Assembly: GCF_008107725.1 (NCBI RefSeq)
Contig: NZ_VIRN01000037.1
Coordinates: 372,001-436,000, forward strand
Length of the DNA stretch: 64,000 nucleotides
Direction of reading: 5' to 3'
DNA from: Marinobacter sp. BW6
GTDB taxonomy: Bacteria; Pseudomonadota; Gammaproteobacteria; Pseudomonadales; Oleiphilaceae
Part shown: piece after piece, positions 1-9,676 of the stretch
How positions within the stretch are numbered: position 1 is the first letter of the stretch
Layout: every line of letters starts with the position of its first letter
Position numbers and translations under genes: made by a program
The notes under the pieces: model-generated
What the model was told of the DNA's origin: nothing
The model's input: the letters and a program-made list of their open reading frames with translations, nothing else
Database searches by the model: none

Positions 1-593
1 ATGGCCGAGAACCGGTTGTAGGCGATAACGGCCGGTATTGCGGCGAACAGGCCCATGGCGGTCGCGATCAAGGCCTCAGAAATGCCGGGGGCCACCGTTG
101 CCAGCGTTGCCTGCTGAACCTGAGCCAGGCCGCGGAAAGAGTTCATGATGCCCCAAACGGTACCAAATAGACCGACGTACGGACTGGTGGAGCCGACCGT
201 GGCCAGAAACGGCAAACTGGCCTCAAGCCGCTCGTGCTCACGGGAAAAAGCCACACGCATAGCGCGCTGGGTGCCTTCCATGACCGCATCGGCATCCCGG
301 CTTTGCTGGCGTAGCCGGGAAAACTCTTTGAAACCGGCCCGGAACAGGGATTCCATGCCGGAAAACGGCGTCGGATCGGCATTCACCTCGCGGTACAACT
401 GGCCGAGATCCATGCCGGACCAAAAACGCTCTTCAAACGCCAGTTGAGCCCGCTTGGCTTTCCGGAATACCTGCAGGCGCTGGAAAATCAACGCCCATGA
501 CATGATCGACGCCAGGGCCAGCAAAAGCATGACCAGCTGTACCAAGACACCGGCATTTGCAATGAGGTACCAGACTGAAAGTTCTGAATCCAC
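1..593 (-). CDS. tolQ: TolQ, Tol-Pal system proton channel subunit (3' end outside window)
   Basis: This is the N-terminal ~197 residues of TolQ, the inner-membrane MotA/ExbB-type subunit that, with TolR, uses the proton motive force to energise TolA for outer-membrane constriction at division. Translation shows a first membrane helix (VLVQLVMLLLALASIMSWAL) followed by a cytoplasmic region and the family signature GLFGTVWGIMNSF, with the conserved GISEALIATAMGL segment near the window edge. The start is a GTG at 593, because no ATG lies upstream in frame before the ybgC stop. It begins three bases after ybgC, as in the ybgC-tolQRA operons of E. coli and Pseudomonas. The rest of the gene, and presumably tolR-tolA-tolB-pal, lie to the left. 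Confidence 0.93.
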   Translation of the reverse strand, partial: MDSELSVWYLIANAGVLVQLVMLLLALASIMSWALIFQRLQVFRKAKRAQLAFEERFWSGMDLGQLYREVNADPTPFSGMESLFRAGFKEFSRLRQQSRDADAVMEGTQRAMRVAFSREHERLEASLPFLATVGSTSPYVGLFGTVWGIMNSFRGLAQVQQATLATVAPGISEALIATAMGLFAAIPAVIAYNRFSA

Positions 594-596
594 TTC

Positions 597-1058
597 TTAC
601 TCCTGGCTCGTTCTGTTTATCGGTTCAGTGGGCTGGACATTCCTGGCCAGCAATTCCTGCATGTTTTCGGGTAACCGGCGGGGACGACCGGAATCAAGCG
701 CGATGCAGGCTACACGCACGTCACTGTCACTCAGCAGTTTTCGGTCTCCGACCCGAAAAACACGCTGCCGGAAATCCATCCAAACTCTGCCATAAGCGAC
801 CGGTTCCGCAGTGACCAGCAGTTCGTCATCAAGCTTTGCCGGTACCGCATAGTGAATGGTCAGCCGCTGCACAACATAACTGATGTTGTCTGCTAAACCC
901 GCCCTGAGGCCAACTCCGCAACTGCGTACCCATTCGGTCCGGGCGCGCTCCATGTAATGGAGATATTTGGCGTGAAATACGATGCCACCGGCATCGGTGT
1001 CCTCAATATAGACCCGGATGGGCAGCTCGAACCTCGCCTCTGGCGTCTGCTCAACCAA
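597..1058 (-). CDS. ybgC: YbgC, Tol-Pal-associated acyl-CoA thioesterase
   Basis: This is a hotdog-fold acyl-CoA thioesterase of the YbgC/FadM type, always linked to tol-pal. The sequence has the 4HBT signature [16 protein letters not shown], whose Asp is the catalytic residue, followed by YMERARTEW. An ATG at 1100 is possible but lies deep inside ruvB. I prefer the TTG at 1058, which has a GGGAGG Shine-Dalgarno about nine bases upstream, gives 153 residues (the family's normal size), and overlaps the ruvB stop by only eight bases. The operon order ruvB-ybgC-tolQ fits translational coupling. The substrate in vivo is not defined by the sequence. Confidence 0.93.
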   Translation of the reverse strand: MVEQTPEARFELPIRVYIEDTDAGGIVFHAKYLHYMERARTEWVRSCGVGLRAGLADNISYVVQRLTIHYAVPAKLDDELLVTAEPVAYGRVWMDFRQRVFRVGDRKLLSDSDVRVACIALDSGRPRRLPENMQELLARNVQPTEPINRTSQE

Positions 1059-2082
1059 AAAGATCGTCCTCCCTGCCCGACTTCGGCGGAATGACGCCAA
1101 AGTGCTGATAGGCGTTGGACGTCACCATCCGCCCCCTCGGAGTCCGGACCATATACCCCTGCTGGATCAGGAAGGGCTCAAGCACATCCTCGATGGTGCC
1201 GCGCTCCTCACTGATTGCTGCCGCAAGGCTCTCGACCCCCACGGGGCCACCGTCGAACTTTTCGATCATCGCCAGCAGCAGGCGACGATCCATATGGTCG
1301 AACCCCTGGTTATCTACTTTCAGCATGTTCAGGGCCTGATCGGCTATGTCGGAAGTAATCCGACCGTCGGCACGGACCTCCGCAAAATCCCGCACACGGC
1401 GCAACAAACGGTTGGCGATCCGCGGCGTGCCCCTTGACCGGCGAGCGATTTCAAATGCGCCTGCCTCATCAACGGAAACCGAAGACAGGCGTGCGGAACG
1501 CAGAATGATGCTGGTGAGGTCCTCGGTGTTGTAGAACTCCAGACGCTGGACAATCCCGAAGCGGTCCCGCAAGGGCGATGTCAGCAAACCCGCGCGGGTA
1601 GTGGCCCCGACAAGGGTAAAAGGTGGCAGATCCAGCTTGATGGATCGGGCAGCCGGACCCTCCCCGATCATGATATCGAGCTGGTAATCTTCCATCGCGG
1701 GATAGAGGACTTCTTCGACGGCGGCGCTGAGACGGTGAATCTCGTCAATGAAGAGGACGTCACCTTCTTCAAGGTTGGTCAGCATTGCCGCCAGGTCCCC
1801 GGCTTTTTCGAGCACCGGACCGGAGGTTGTCTTGATGGACACCCCCATCTCGTTAGCAACGATATTGGCCAGGGTTGTCTTACCCAGGCCGGGCGGGCCA
1901 AAGATCAGAACGTGGTCCAGCGCTTCCTGACGCCCGCGCGCGGCGGATATGAAAATATCCATCTGCTCACGCACCGTGGGCTGGCCAACGTATTCAGCCA
2001 AAAGCGTCGGGCGAATAGCCCTGTCCTGTACTTCCTCGTATTCACCGGCCCGGGCCGAGATCAACCGGTCGGATTCGATCAT
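1051..2082 (-). CDS. ruvB: RuvB, Holliday junction branch migration ATPase
   Basis: RuvB is the hexameric AAA+ motor that drives branch migration of Holliday junctions together with RuvA. Visible motifs are the Walker [12 protein letters not shown], Walker [10 protein letters not shown], sensor 1 GATTRAG, the arginine finger region LRDRFG, and a C-terminal winged helix ([12 protein letters not shown]). From the ATG at 2082 (MIESDRLIS) the protein is 343 residues, close to the usual 335-345. An in-frame GTG at 2121 would add 13 residues; neither start has a strong Shine-Dalgarno. It lies downstream of ruvA and ruvC on the same strand, so the complete ruvCAB set is co-oriented here. Confidence 0.97.
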   Translation of the reverse strand: MIESDRLISARAGEYEEVQDRAIRPTLLAEYVGQPTVREQMDIFISAARGRQEALDHVLIFGPPGLGKTTLANIVANEMGVSIKTTSGPVLEKAGDLAAMLTNLEEGDVLFIDEIHRLSAAVEEVLYPAMEDYQLDIMIGEGPAARSIKLDLPPFTLVGATTRAGLLTSPLRDRFGIVQRLEFYNTEDLTSIILRSARLSSVSVDEAGAFEIARRSRGTPRIANRLLRRVRDFAEVRADGRITSDIADQALNMLKVDNQGFDHMDRRLLLAMIEKFDGGPVGVESLAAAISEERGTIEDVLEPFLIQQGYMVRTPRGRMVTSNAYQHFGVIPPKSGREDDLFG

Positions 2083-2214
2083 GGCATCACCCATAGTGTG
2101 GGAATCAACATCGTGCCTCACGTTTGCCCGCTATTTCAGCGCAGACCCAATTGTACAAAGGGGTTTGCAGGTGTCACGTTACGCTCTCTACAGGTTCGCG
2201 ACAGGTCTTCGTGA

Positions 2215-2844
2215 TCAGGCCGGGATCATGTTTCGCAGAGCCAGACGGATGAGGGTTTCGCTGGTCATACCCTCCTCGGCCACTTTGTTGATCGCCTTGG
2301 CAGCCTCCTGGGGCTTGTAGCCCAGTGAGATCAGCGCAGCCTCCGCTTCCTCGGTCGCTGCCGGCCCGCCAGATGGGCCTTGTCCGCCCACTTGATCCAG
2401 TCCTGTCGCCTCAGACGACGTTGGCACAAACTGCCCTTCAAGTTGCCCTATCCGGTCCGTCATTTCAATAAGAAGGCGTTCTGCGGTTTTCTTGCCAACG
2501 CCGGGTAGCTTGACCAGTGAGGCGGAGTCGCGGTTTTCAACGCAGCGAATGAATTGCTGGGCGTCCAGACCGGAGAGAATGCCGACCGCCAGTTTCGGGC
2601 CAACCCCGTTGACCTTGATCAGCAGGCGAAACAGATCCCGGTCCAGGCTGGAAGCAAAGCCATACAGGCTCTGGGCATCTTCGCGGACGGCGAAATGGGT
2701 ATGCAGGGTCACTTCATCACCGGTTTCCGGCAGATGAAAGAAGGTGGTGTAGGGAATGTCGACTTCGTACCCCAGTCCGGCGCATTCCACCAGCGCCTGA
2801 CCCGGAGCCTTCTCTACCAGAATACCTCGGATACGACCAATCAA
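2215..2844 (-). CDS. ruvA: RuvA, Holliday junction DNA-binding subunit
   Basis: RuvA binds the four-way junction as a tetramer and loads RuvB. The N-terminal OB domain (MIGRIRGIL, LHTHFAVREDAQSLYGF), the tandem helix-hairpin-helix region (VNGVGPKLAVGIL and LPGVGKKTAERL) and the C-terminal RuvB-binding domain (EAEAALISLGYKPQEA) are all visible. The 209-residue length is normal. The start is a TTG preceded by a GGAG Shine-Dalgarno; no nearby ATG exists, so the non-ATG start is well supported. It is 30 bases after ruvC and 93-132 bases before ruvB, depending on the ruvB start. Confidence 0.97.
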   Translation of the reverse strand: MIGRIRGILVEKAPGQALVECAGLGYEVDIPYTTFFHLPETGDEVTLHTHFAVREDAQSLYGFASSLDRDLFRLLIKVNGVGPKLAVGILSGLDAQQFIRCVENRDSASLVKLPGVGKKTAERLLIEMTDRIGQLEGQFVPTSSEATGLDQVGGQGPSGGPAATEEAEAALISLGYKPQEAAKAINKVAEEGMTSETLIRLALRNMIPA

Positions 2845-2874
2845 GCTGAATCTCCTGTCGCTCCTGTGAGCGGT

Positions 2875-3402
2875 TTATTGTTGTCGCACGCGACCGCTTC
2901 TGACCTTTCCGGCGCCACTGGCCACCCGCAGAATACTTTGGCTCATGTGGGCGTGGCACATGGCAATTGCCAGCGCATCGGCCGCATCTGCCTGGGGCTT
3001 GCGTGAGAGCGAGAGCAATACCTGAACCATGTGCTGCACTTGAGACTTGTCAGCGCCGCCCTTGCCGACCACCGCCTGCTTAACCTGCCGGGCCGAGTAT
3101 TCATGAACCGCCAGCCCACTGTTGGCGGCACTGACGATGGCCGCACCACGGGCCTGGCCAAGTTTCAGGGCGGAGTCAGGATTGCGAGCCATGAACACCT
3201 GCTCAATGGCGAATTCTTCCGGTCGGTACTCGCCGATCAGGGTGGCAAGGCTCTGGAAGATAGTCTGAAGGCGCTCCGCCATGGGCTTCTCGCCCACCCT
3301 GATACAGCCACTATCGATGTACTCGATGTGTCGACCATCAGCCCGGATGACGCCGTAACCGGTAATTCGTGACCCCGGATCAACGCCCAGAATTATCGCC
3401 AC
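2875..3402 (-). CDS. ruvC: RuvC, Holliday junction resolvase
   Basis: RuvC is the dimeric RNase H-fold endonuclease that cuts Holliday junctions symmetrically. The first catalytic Asp is in [16 protein letters not shown], the second acidic residue in the [11 protein letters not shown] segment, and the last acidic cluster in [16 protein letters not shown]. At 175 residues the length is standard. The start is a GTG (MAIILGVD), since no in-frame ATG precedes the conserved N-terminus. It sits between yebC (18 bases upstream) and ruvA on the same strand, forming a yebC-ruvCAB block. Confidence 0.97.
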   Translation of the reverse strand: MAIILGVDPGSRITGYGVIRADGRHIEYIDSGCIRVGEKPMAERLQTIFQSLATLIGEYRPEEFAIEQVFMARNPDSALKLGQARGAAIVSAANSGLAVHEYSARQVKQAVVGKGGADKSQVQHMVQVLLSLSRKPQADAADALAIAMCHAHMSQSILRVASGAGKVRSGRVRQQ

Positions 3403-3420
3403 ATCAATGCCCCTGACTGG

Positions 3421-4164
3421 TCACAGAGACTCCATAATCTCGCCGGAGATATCCGCGTTGTGATAGACATTCTGAACATCGTCCAGGTCTTCGAGCATAT
3501 CTATGAGCTTGAGGATGGTTTCTGCGCCGTCCCGATCCAGCTCAGCCCGTGTGGAGGGAACCATGGTTACTTCAGCATTGTCCGGCACCAGTCCCGCATT
3601 GACCAGCGATTCCTTGACGTCCAGAAACTGCTCGGGTGTGGTAACTATTTCCCAGGAACCGTCGTCCTGGGCCGCAAGGTCCTCGGCGCCGGCACTGAGC
3701 ACGGCTTCCACCAGCCGGTCCTCTTCCCACTCCGGACCGTAGCTGATGATACCTTGCTTGCTGAAGAGGTAGGCTACCGAACCGTCGGTGCCGAGGTTGC
3801 CACCCATCTTGTTGAAGGCGTGACGGATCTCGGCCACAGACCGGTTCTTGTTATCGGTCATGACTTCCACGAATATCGCCACACCACCCGGGCCATAGCC
3901 TTCGTAGGTCAGCTCTTCGTAGTTGTCATCATCGCCACCACCGGCGCCACGCTCGACCGCGCGCTCAATGGTGTCTTTTTTCATATTCGCGGTGAGCGCC
4001 TTGTCGATGACCGCGCGCAGACGGGGATTATCGTCTGGATTCCCCCCGCCCTGGCGCGCGGCTACGGTCAGCTCACGAATGATTTTGGTGAAGATCTTGC
4101 CCCGCCTGGCATCCTGTGCCGCCTTGCGGTGCTTGATGTTGGCCCACTTACTGTGACCCGCCAT
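3421..4164 (-). CDS. yebC: YebC/PmpR family transcription and translation regulator
   Basis: This is a full-length YebC/TACO1 family protein of 247 residues, beginning with the diagnostic [18 protein letters not shown]. Members act as DNA-binding regulators (PmpR in P. aeruginosa represses a quinolone-signal gene) and, in more recent work on the family, help translation of difficult peptide stretches. The three-domain pattern is visible, including the conserved [20 protein letters not shown] and the acidic C-terminal region. A GGAG Shine-Dalgarno lies just upstream of the ATG. It follows aspS by 25 bases and precedes ruvC, the order found in Pseudomonas, so it is probably co-transcribed with both. 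Confidence 0.95.
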   Translation of the reverse strand: MAGHSKWANIKHRKAAQDARRGKIFTKIIRELTVAARQGGGNPDDNPRLRAVIDKALTANMKKDTIERAVERGAGGGDDDNYEELTYEGYGPGGVAIFVEVMTDNKNRSVAEIRHAFNKMGGNLGTDGSVAYLFSKQGIISYGPEWEEDRLVEAVLSAGAEDLAAQDDGSWEIVTTPEQFLDVKESLVNAGLVPDNAEVTMVPSTRAELDRDGAETILKLIDMLEDLDDVQNVYHNADISGEIMESL

Positions 4165-4189
4165 ACAGCTCCTCCCTTAAATCACTGAC

Positions 4190-5998
4190 TTACTCGTTAC
4201 CCTCGCCGGATTCAGCTTTGTTGCCTTCGAGCGGCTTTGACGGTTTGCGCAGGCGGATGTGCAACTCACGCAGCTGCTTCTCGTCCACTTCGCCGGGCGC
4301 CTGGGTCATCAGGCAGGTGGCACTCTGGGTTTTCGGGAATGCGATGACGTCACGGATAGATGTGGCACCAGTCATCAGCATGACCAGACGATCCAGGCCG
4401 AACGCCAGACCACCATGGGGCGGGCAACCGAATTTCAGGGCATCCAGCAGGAAGCCGAACTTGGCCCGGGCTTCTTCCTCGCCGATACCCAGGATGCGGA
4501 AGACCGCTTCCTGCATTTTCTCATCGTGGATACGGATTGAACCGCCGCCCAGCTCGGTACCGTTCAATACCATGTCGTAAGCACGGGACAGTGCATTGGC
4601 GGGATCTGCGGCCAGATCTTCCGGGCTGCAGGAAGGCGCGGTGAACGGGTGGTGAATCGCGGTCAGGCCGCCGTCCGGGGTTTCCTCGAACATCGGGAAA
4701 TCCACAACCCAGAGCGGTGCCCACTCGGCGGTCAGCATGTCCAGATCGTGACCGATCTTGATTCGCAGTGCGCCCAGGGCTTCGTTGACCACGTTGGTTT
4801 TGTCTGCACCGAAGAATACGATGTCGCCGTCTTCAGCACCCACACGCTCCATGATCGCCAGGGCTACGTCATCACCCAGGAACTTGATGATCGGAGACTG
4901 CAGGCCTTCTACGCCCTTGGACAGGTCATTGACCTTGATATAGGCAAGGCCCTTGGCACCGTAGATACCGACAAACTTGGTGTAGTCGTCAATCTGCTTC
5001 CGGGTCAGCTCACCACCCTTCGGCACACGCAGAGCCGCCACACGGCCCTTTGGATCCTTGGCGGGACCGGCGAAGACCTTGAAGTCCACGCCTTCAACCA
5101 GATCGTTCACGTCCAGCAGTTCCAGCGGAATACGCAGATCCGGCTTGTCGCTGCCGTAGCGCTGCATCGCCTCGGCATAGGGCATCTGCGGGAAAGACGG
5201 CAGTTCAACATCGAGTACATCTTTGAAAAGGGAACGAACCATATCTTCGTTCAATCCCATCAGGGTCTCTTCGTCAATGAAGGAGGCCTCAATGTCCACC
5301 TGGGTGAATTCCGGCTGACGGTCCGCACGCAGATCCTCGTCCCGGAAACACTTGGCAATCTGGTAGTAACGGTCAACACCAGACACCATCAGTAGCTGCT
5401 TGAACAGCTGGGGCGACTGCGGGAGCGCGAAGAAGGAACCTTCATGGGTGCGGCTTGGCACCAGGTAATCCCGCGCACCTTCCGGCGTGGCGCGGGTCAG
5501 GATGGGGGTTTCCACATCCATGAAACCGTTGCTGTCGAGGTAGTTACGGATATAGCTGGTTACCCGGGAGCGGAAACGCAGGCGATTGATCATCTCGGGA
5601 CGACGGAGGTCCACAAACCGGTAGCGCAGACGCACGTCTTCGCCAACGTCTACGTGCTCGTCCAACGGGAACGGCGGCGTTGCTGCGGCGTTCAGGATGC
5701 TCAGCTCCTTACCCAGAAGCTCAACCTGCCCGGTCGGCATGTTGTTATTCTCCGTGCCGGCAGGACGACGACGCACTCGGCCGGTAACCTTGATCACGAA
5801 CTCGCTGCGTACTTTTTCCGCGATCGCAAAGCTCTCAGGGGTATCAGGGTCAACAACCACCTGAGATATACCATCCCGATCCCGCAGATCCAGGAAGATA
5901 ACCCCACCGTGGTCACGGCGGCGGTGTACCCATCCGCAAAGTGTGACTTCCTGATCGATGTGGGATTCGTTGATCCCACCGCAATAATGACTGCGCAT
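4190..5998 (-). CDS. aspS: Aspartyl-tRNA synthetase (bacterial type)
   Basis: This class IIb aminoacyl-tRNA synthetase charges tRNA-Asp. The N-terminal OB anticodon-binding domain ([20 protein letters not shown]), motif 2 around the [16 protein letters not shown] signature, the bacteria-specific GAD insertion, and motif 3 ([15 protein letters not shown]) are all present. The ATG at 5998 (MRSHYCGG) matches the usual N-terminus and gives 602 residues; an in-frame TTG at 6028 would add ten unconserved residues. In many Pseudomonas-like bacteria AspRS also mischarges tRNA-Asn for later amidation; this cannot be decided from this window. A TATAAT box lies about 90 bases upstream (6088-6093). Confidence 0.97.
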   Translation of the reverse strand: MRSHYCGGINESHIDQEVTLCGWVHRRRDHGGVIFLDLRDRDGISQVVVDPDTPESFAIAEKVRSEFVIKVTGRVRRRPAGTENNNMPTGQVELLGKELSILNAAATPPFPLDEHVDVGEDVRLRYRFVDLRRPEMINRLRFRSRVTSYIRNYLDSNGFMDVETPILTRATPEGARDYLVPSRTHEGSFFALPQSPQLFKQLLMVSGVDRYYQIAKCFRDEDLRADRQPEFTQVDIEASFIDEETLMGLNEDMVRSLFKDVLDVELPSFPQMPYAEAMQRYGSDKPDLRIPLELLDVNDLVEGVDFKVFAGPAKDPKGRVAALRVPKGGELTRKQIDDYTKFVGIYGAKGLAYIKVNDLSKGVEGLQSPIIKFLGDDVALAIMERVGAEDGDIVFFGADKTNVVNEALGALRIKIGHDLDMLTAEWAPLWVVDFPMFEETPDGGLTAIHHPFTAPSCSPEDLAADPANALSRAYDMVLNGTELGGGSIRIHDEKMQEAVFRILGIGEEEARAKFGFLLDALKFGCPPHGGLAFGLDRLVMLMTGATSIRDVIAFPKTQSATCLMTQAPGEVDEKQLRELHIRLRKPSKPLEGNKAESGEGNE

Positions 5999-6087
5999 AC
6001 CGGTTCCCGTTACGTTTAATGTGTTCAAATATGGTGCGTGTTCTGGATCGCCTGAAAAATGGTGCGACCATAGCGGAAAAGCCGCCC

Positions 6088-6139
6088 ATTATAAACACAA
6101 TGACTCCGAAAATCAGGCGTGCTGACACGCAAATCAGGC
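6088..6139. promoter_or_regulatory. aspS/fabR divergent promoter region with a palindrome
   Basis: On the minus strand a TATAAT hexamer (6088-6093) is placed to serve aspS; the matching -35 is weak (TGATTT-like, about 16 bases further out). At or next to that -35 lies a short palindrome, GCGTG-ctga-CACGC (6117-6130). It is flanked by two direct copies of AAATCAGGC (about 6110 and 6131) spaced 21 bases. This arrangement looks like an operator, most economically for the divergent fabR-like repressor. No binding data are available. Confidence 0.5.
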
Positions 6140-6208
6140 AGTCGGGTGACTGCTGGTTAACCGGCAGCTAGAATGCCGTCTTTCATACCAAACAGATGGA
6201 GCCTGAAC

Positions 6209-6826
6209 TTGGCCACCAGAGCGGAGCAGAAACTGAAAACCCGTCGGGCGCTGATGGATGCCGCACTCTCGCAGTTAAGCGCGGACCGGGGGTTTGGCAG
6301 TCTCAGTTTACGGGAAGTTGCCCGGGAAGCCGGGATCGCCCCTACCTCTTTCTACCGGCACTTTGCCGAACTCGATGAACTGGGTCTGGCTCTGGTGGAT
6401 GAAGGCGGCGTTGCCCTGCGGCAGCTTATGCGACAGGCCCGTAAACGGATTGCCCGGGACGGTGGCAGCGCTATTTCGACATCCGTGGAAACGTTCATGG
6501 AGTATCTGGGCAACAACGCAAACCTGTTTCGGCTGATGCTTCGGGAGCGGACGGGGGTGTCGAAGCCCTTCCGGACAGCGGTAAAGGCCGAGATTGATCA
6601 CTTTGTCACCGAACTGGCGGATGATCTTCGGCGAATCGCCGATGAACAGAACAAGCCACTTTCGGAGCCGAGACTGGTGGCCGAAGCCATGGTCACACTG
6701 GTTTTCAATCAGGGGGCCGAAGCGCTGGATGCAACGACCCCAGAGCGTGAGGAGCTGAAGGCCAAACTAAAAACCGAACTCAGAATGATACTGGTCGGCT
6801 CACAGACTCTGGCAAAACGCCACTAA
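6209..6826 (+). CDS. fabR: FabR-like TetR-family repressor of unsaturated fatty acid synthesis
   Basis: A TetR-type repressor whose N-terminal half is nearly that of E. coli FabR: the helix-turn-helix [20 protein letters not shown] and the following [13 protein letters not shown] are shared, as are FMEYLGNN and [11 protein letters not shown]. FabR binds acyl-ACP or acyl-CoA and represses fabA/fabB; Pseudomonas relatives (DesT) control desaturases. The open frame starts at an ATG at 6173, but a TTG at 6209 has a GGAG Shine-Dalgarno seven bases away and gives 205 residues, which aligns with the start of known FabR; I chose it. No fatty-acid gene is adjacent, so the targets must lie elsewhere. 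Confidence 0.82.
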   Translation: MATRAEQKLKTRRALMDAALSQLSADRGFGSLSLREVAREAGIAPTSFYRHFAELDELGLALVDEGGVALRQLMRQARKRIARDGGSAISTSVETFMEYLGNNANLFRLMLRERTGVSKPFRTAVKAEIDHFVTELADDLRRIADEQNKPLSEPRLVAEAMVTLVFNQGAEALDATTPEREELKAKLKTELRMILVGSQTLAKRH

Positions 6827-6839
6827 CCTGCCCTAACGA

Positions 6840-7274
6840 CTAAACTCCTGCCTGAAGCTCGGCAAGCACCGGCGCCAGTCGTTGTCGAACCTGCTGCAGC
6901 TCCTCCTCGGAATAAGGTACCGGCGCCTGCTTGCCCCAAACCGGGCCAGGCCAAGCCGGATCGCCCTCAAACCGCACGATATGATGGAGATGGAGCTGAG
7001 GCACCATGTTGCCGAGAGCGGCGACGTTCATTTTGTCACCGCCGAACGCGCCCATCATGGCTTCACTGAGCACCGAAGACTCACGGACCAATTGGTGCTG
7101 CTGATCCGCCGACAACTGATAAACTTCCCTAATCCCGGCCACTGCCGGCACCAGCAGCACCCACGGCCAGGTGCTATCGTTCATCAATCGGATCTCACAC
7201 AGCGAGGTGCTTCCAAGGCCCACAGTGTCGGCCTGCAGTCGATCGTGCAAGCTGAAAATCGCCGGCTCGCTCAT
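6840..7274 (-). CDS. HIT-domain nucleotide-binding protein
   Basis: A 144-residue histidine-triad family protein, presumably a nucleotide hydrolase or transferase. The triad region reads PQLHLHHIVRFEGDPAWPG: the canonical HxHxHxx has its first His replaced by Gln, leaving the central His-x-His. The upstream WPWVLLVPAV strand and the aromatic region near WPGPVWG fit the subgroup common in gammaproteobacteria. It converges with the fabR-like gene 13 bases away and follows ugd by 23 bases on the same strand, so it may be the last gene of a tadA-galE-ugd-HIT transcript. The substrate is unknown. Confidence 0.85.
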   Translation of the reverse strand: MSEPAIFSLHDRLQADTVGLGSTSLCEIRLMNDSTWPWVLLVPAVAGIREVYQLSADQQHQLVRESSVLSEAMMGAFGGDKMNVAALGNMVPQLHLHHIVRFEGDPAWPGPVWGKQAPVPYSEEELQQVRQRLAPVLAELQAGV

Positions 7275-7297
7275 GATCCCCCTCCGGTTATCTACAG

Positions 7298-8641
7298 TTA
7301 CTCCGAGTGGAACTGGGTGCGGCCACGGCCAATGGCGTAGTAGATGAGACCGTAGCGCTCCAGCATTTCCGGCTCGTACAGGTTGCGGCCGTCAAAGACC
7401 ACAGGCTCACGAATGGCGGCGGCAATGGATTCAAAGTCCGGCGAACGGAATTCCTTCCACTCGGTGCAGATAGCCAGTACATCCGCACCCTTGAGCGCCT
7501 GCTCCTTAGTACCGCAAAGAGTCAGGCCATCCTGATCACCATAGATACGCTGGGTTTCTTCCATGGCCTCCGGGTCAAAGGCCTGGACCCTGGCGCCAGC
7601 CTTCCAGAGATCTTCCATCAGGGTACGAGCAGACGCTTCTCGCATATCATCCGTATTTGGCTTGAACGCCAGCCCCCAGAGCGCAACGACCTTGCCGCTC
7701 AGATCGCCGCCGAAATAATGGCTGATCTTGTCAAACAGCACGTGCTTCTGGGCGTAGTTCACCGATTCAACCGCATTCAGCAGGCGTGCGTCGTAACCGC
7801 AGTCGCTGGCGGTTCGGGCGAGGGCCTGAACGTCTTTCGGGAAACAGGAACCGCCGTAGCCACAGCCGGGATAGATGAAGTGATAACCAATCCGCGGGTC
7901 GGAGCCAATACCCCGGCGCACGGCTTCGATATCAGCGCCCAGTCGCTCTGCCAGGTTGGCGATTTCGTTCATAAAGCTGATCTTGGTGGCCAACATGGAG
8001 TTGGCTGCATACTTGGTGAGTTCTGCGGACCGCAAATCCATAAAGATCATACGGTCGTGACTGCGGTTGAATGGGTAATAGACCTCCCGCAAAAGCTCAG
8101 CCGCCCGCTCGCTATCGGTCCCGACAACAATGCGATCGGGCTTCATGAAATCATTGATGGCCGCGCCTTCCTTGAGAAACTCAGGGTTGGACACCACATC
8201 AAAATCGAGCTCCAGGCCACGACGATCCAGCTGGGCACGAACCGCAGCACGAACCTTGTCGCCGGTGCCGACTGGCACCGTGGACTTGTCGACGACTACC
8301 TTGTAGTCCTCCATGTACTCGCCGATGGAGCGAGCCACAGCGGTAACGTATTGGAGGTCCGCGGAACCATCCTCGTCCGGGGGCGTACCCACGGCAATAA
8401 ACTGCAGAGTGCCGTGGCGAACGGCTTCCTCCGTATCCGTTGTAAAGGAAAGGCGGCCCGCTTCAACGGTGTGCTTTACGATATTGTCCAGGCCGGGTTC
8501 GTAAATGGGAATCTGACCATTTTTCAGTTTTTCTATCTTGCCCTTGTCGACATCCATACACAGGACGTCATGACCAACATCCGCCAGACAGGCGCCGGTT
8601 ACCAGACCTACATAACCGGTTCCAAAAATCGTTATTTTCAT
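7298..8641 (-). CDS. ugd: UDP-glucose 6-dehydrogenase
   Basis: This enzyme oxidises UDP-glucose to UDP-glucuronate in two NAD-dependent steps, feeding exopolysaccharide or LPS sugar synthesis. The Rossmann motif [18 protein letters not shown] opens the protein, the catalytic Cys is in [18 protein letters not shown], and the C-terminal UDP-binding domain contains [17 protein letters not shown]. The 447-residue length is typical. It lies 30 bases after galE on the same strand, and the two products act on the same UDP-hexose pool. No dedicated polysaccharide cluster is visible in the window. Confidence 0.95.
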   Translation of the reverse strand: MKITIFGTGYVGLVTGACLADVGHDVLCMDVDKGKIEKLKNGQIPIYEPGLDNIVKHTVEAGRLSFTTDTEEAVRHGTLQFIAVGTPPDEDGSADLQYVTAVARSIGEYMEDYKVVVDKSTVPVGTGDKVRAAVRAQLDRRGLELDFDVVSNPEFLKEGAAINDFMKPDRIVVGTDSERAAELLREVYYPFNRSHDRMIFMDLRSAELTKYAANSMLATKISFMNEIANLAERLGADIEAVRRGIGSDPRIGYHFIYPGCGYGGSCFPKDVQALARTASDCGYDARLLNAVESVNYAQKHVLFDKISHYFGGDLSGKVVALWGLAFKPNTDDMREASARTLMEDLWKAGARVQAFDPEAMEETQRIYGDQDGLTLCGTKEQALKGADVLAICTEWKEFRSPDFESIAAAIREPVVFDGRNLYEPEMLERYGLIYYAIGRGRTQFHSE

Positions 8642-8671
8642 CCTTTAAATCCCGATACGAATACAGAAAAG

Positions 8672-9667
8672 TTATTGGCTATCTTCGGCTTTTTTCTTCT
8701 GCCAGATCGCTTCCCAGGCCAGAGCCGTGCCGACAATGGTATCCAGGTTGTCATGGTCCGGCTGCCAGCCCAAAGTCTGGCGAATAAGGGTGTTGTCCGC
8801 CATCAATGCTGCAGGGTCGCCGGCGCGACGGCCGGTTTCCGTGACCGGAAAATCAACGCCGGATTGCGCCTTGACCACATCAATCACCTCCCGAACCGTG
8901 AAACCGCGACCATAACCGCAGTTCATGACCTTCGAATGGCCACCGCCTGCCATGTAGTTCAGCGCCATCACATGGGCCTTGGCAAGATCTTCCACATGAA
9001 TGTAGTCGCGAATGCAGGTGCCGTCCCGGGTATCGTAATCGGTGCCGAAGACACTCATACCCTCACGCTGGCCGGTCACGCATTCACAGGCCACCTTGAT
9101 CAGATGCGTGGCTTCGGGTGTGGCCTGGCCCAGCAGTCCTTCCGGGTTGGCCCCCGCCACATTGAAGTAACGGAGAATCACGTAGTTGAGGCTGGAGGCT
9201 GCCGCCAGATCCATGATCATCCGTTCGCTCATCATCTTGGATGCGCCATACGGGTTGATCGGCGCCAGCGGCAGATCCTCGGTGAGCACCGTTTGCTCAG
9301 GCATGCCATAAACCGCCGCAGTGGATGAGAACACCATATAGGGCACCTGGTGCTTTTCGACCGCTTTCAGCAGGTTCAGGGTATTGCGGGTATTGTTGCT
9401 GTAGTACTTCAAGGGGTTGGCGACGGATTCCGGCACCACAATGTTGGCCGCGAAATGCAGAACCGCCTCAAACCGGTGACGGGAGAACAGATCCTCGATT
9501 GCCGCCTCGTCGGACAGATCTCCGACCACCAGCTCGCCAGCGGTCACCGCCCAGCGGTAGCCAGTGGAGAGATTATCGAAAACCACGATATCGTGACCAG
9601 CCTGGCCAAGCTGACGAACCACATGACTGCCAATATACCCGGCTCCGCCGGTAACGAGGACTTTCAT
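8672..9667 (-). CDS. galE: UDP-glucose 4-epimerase
   Basis: GalE interconverts UDP-glucose and UDP-galactose through a tightly bound NAD. The sequence has the SDR dinucleotide motif VTGGAGYIGSHVVRQL, the Ser/Tyr/Lys catalytic set (SSTAAVYG and YGASKMMSE), and the substrate-binding segment RYFNVAGANPEG. At 331 residues it is the standard short bacterial form. It follows tadA by nine bases and precedes ugd, so the three are probably co-transcribed. Confidence 0.95.
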   Translation of the reverse strand: MKVLVTGGAGYIGSHVVRQLGQAGHDIVVFDNLSTGYRWAVTAGELVVGDLSDEAAIEDLFSRHRFEAVLHFAANIVVPESVANPLKYYSNNTRNTLNLLKAVEKHQVPYMVFSSTAAVYGMPEQTVLTEDLPLAPINPYGASKMMSERMIMDLAAASSLNYVILRYFNVAGANPEGLLGQATPEATHLIKVACECVTGQREGMSVFGTDYDTRDGTCIRDYIHVEDLAKAHVMALNYMAGGGHSKVMNCGYGRGFTVREVIDVVKAQSGVDFPVTETGRRAGDPAALMADNTLIRQTLGWQPDHDNLDTIVGTALAWEAIWQKKKAEDSQ

Positions 9668-9676
9668 AGGCGAGAA

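Noticed and set aside
7307-9328. 673-codon open frame on the plus strand opposite ugd and galE
   Set aside because: It is the antisense shadow of two clear genes; its translation has no domain and no Shine-Dalgarno, and both minus-strand products are textbook enzymes.
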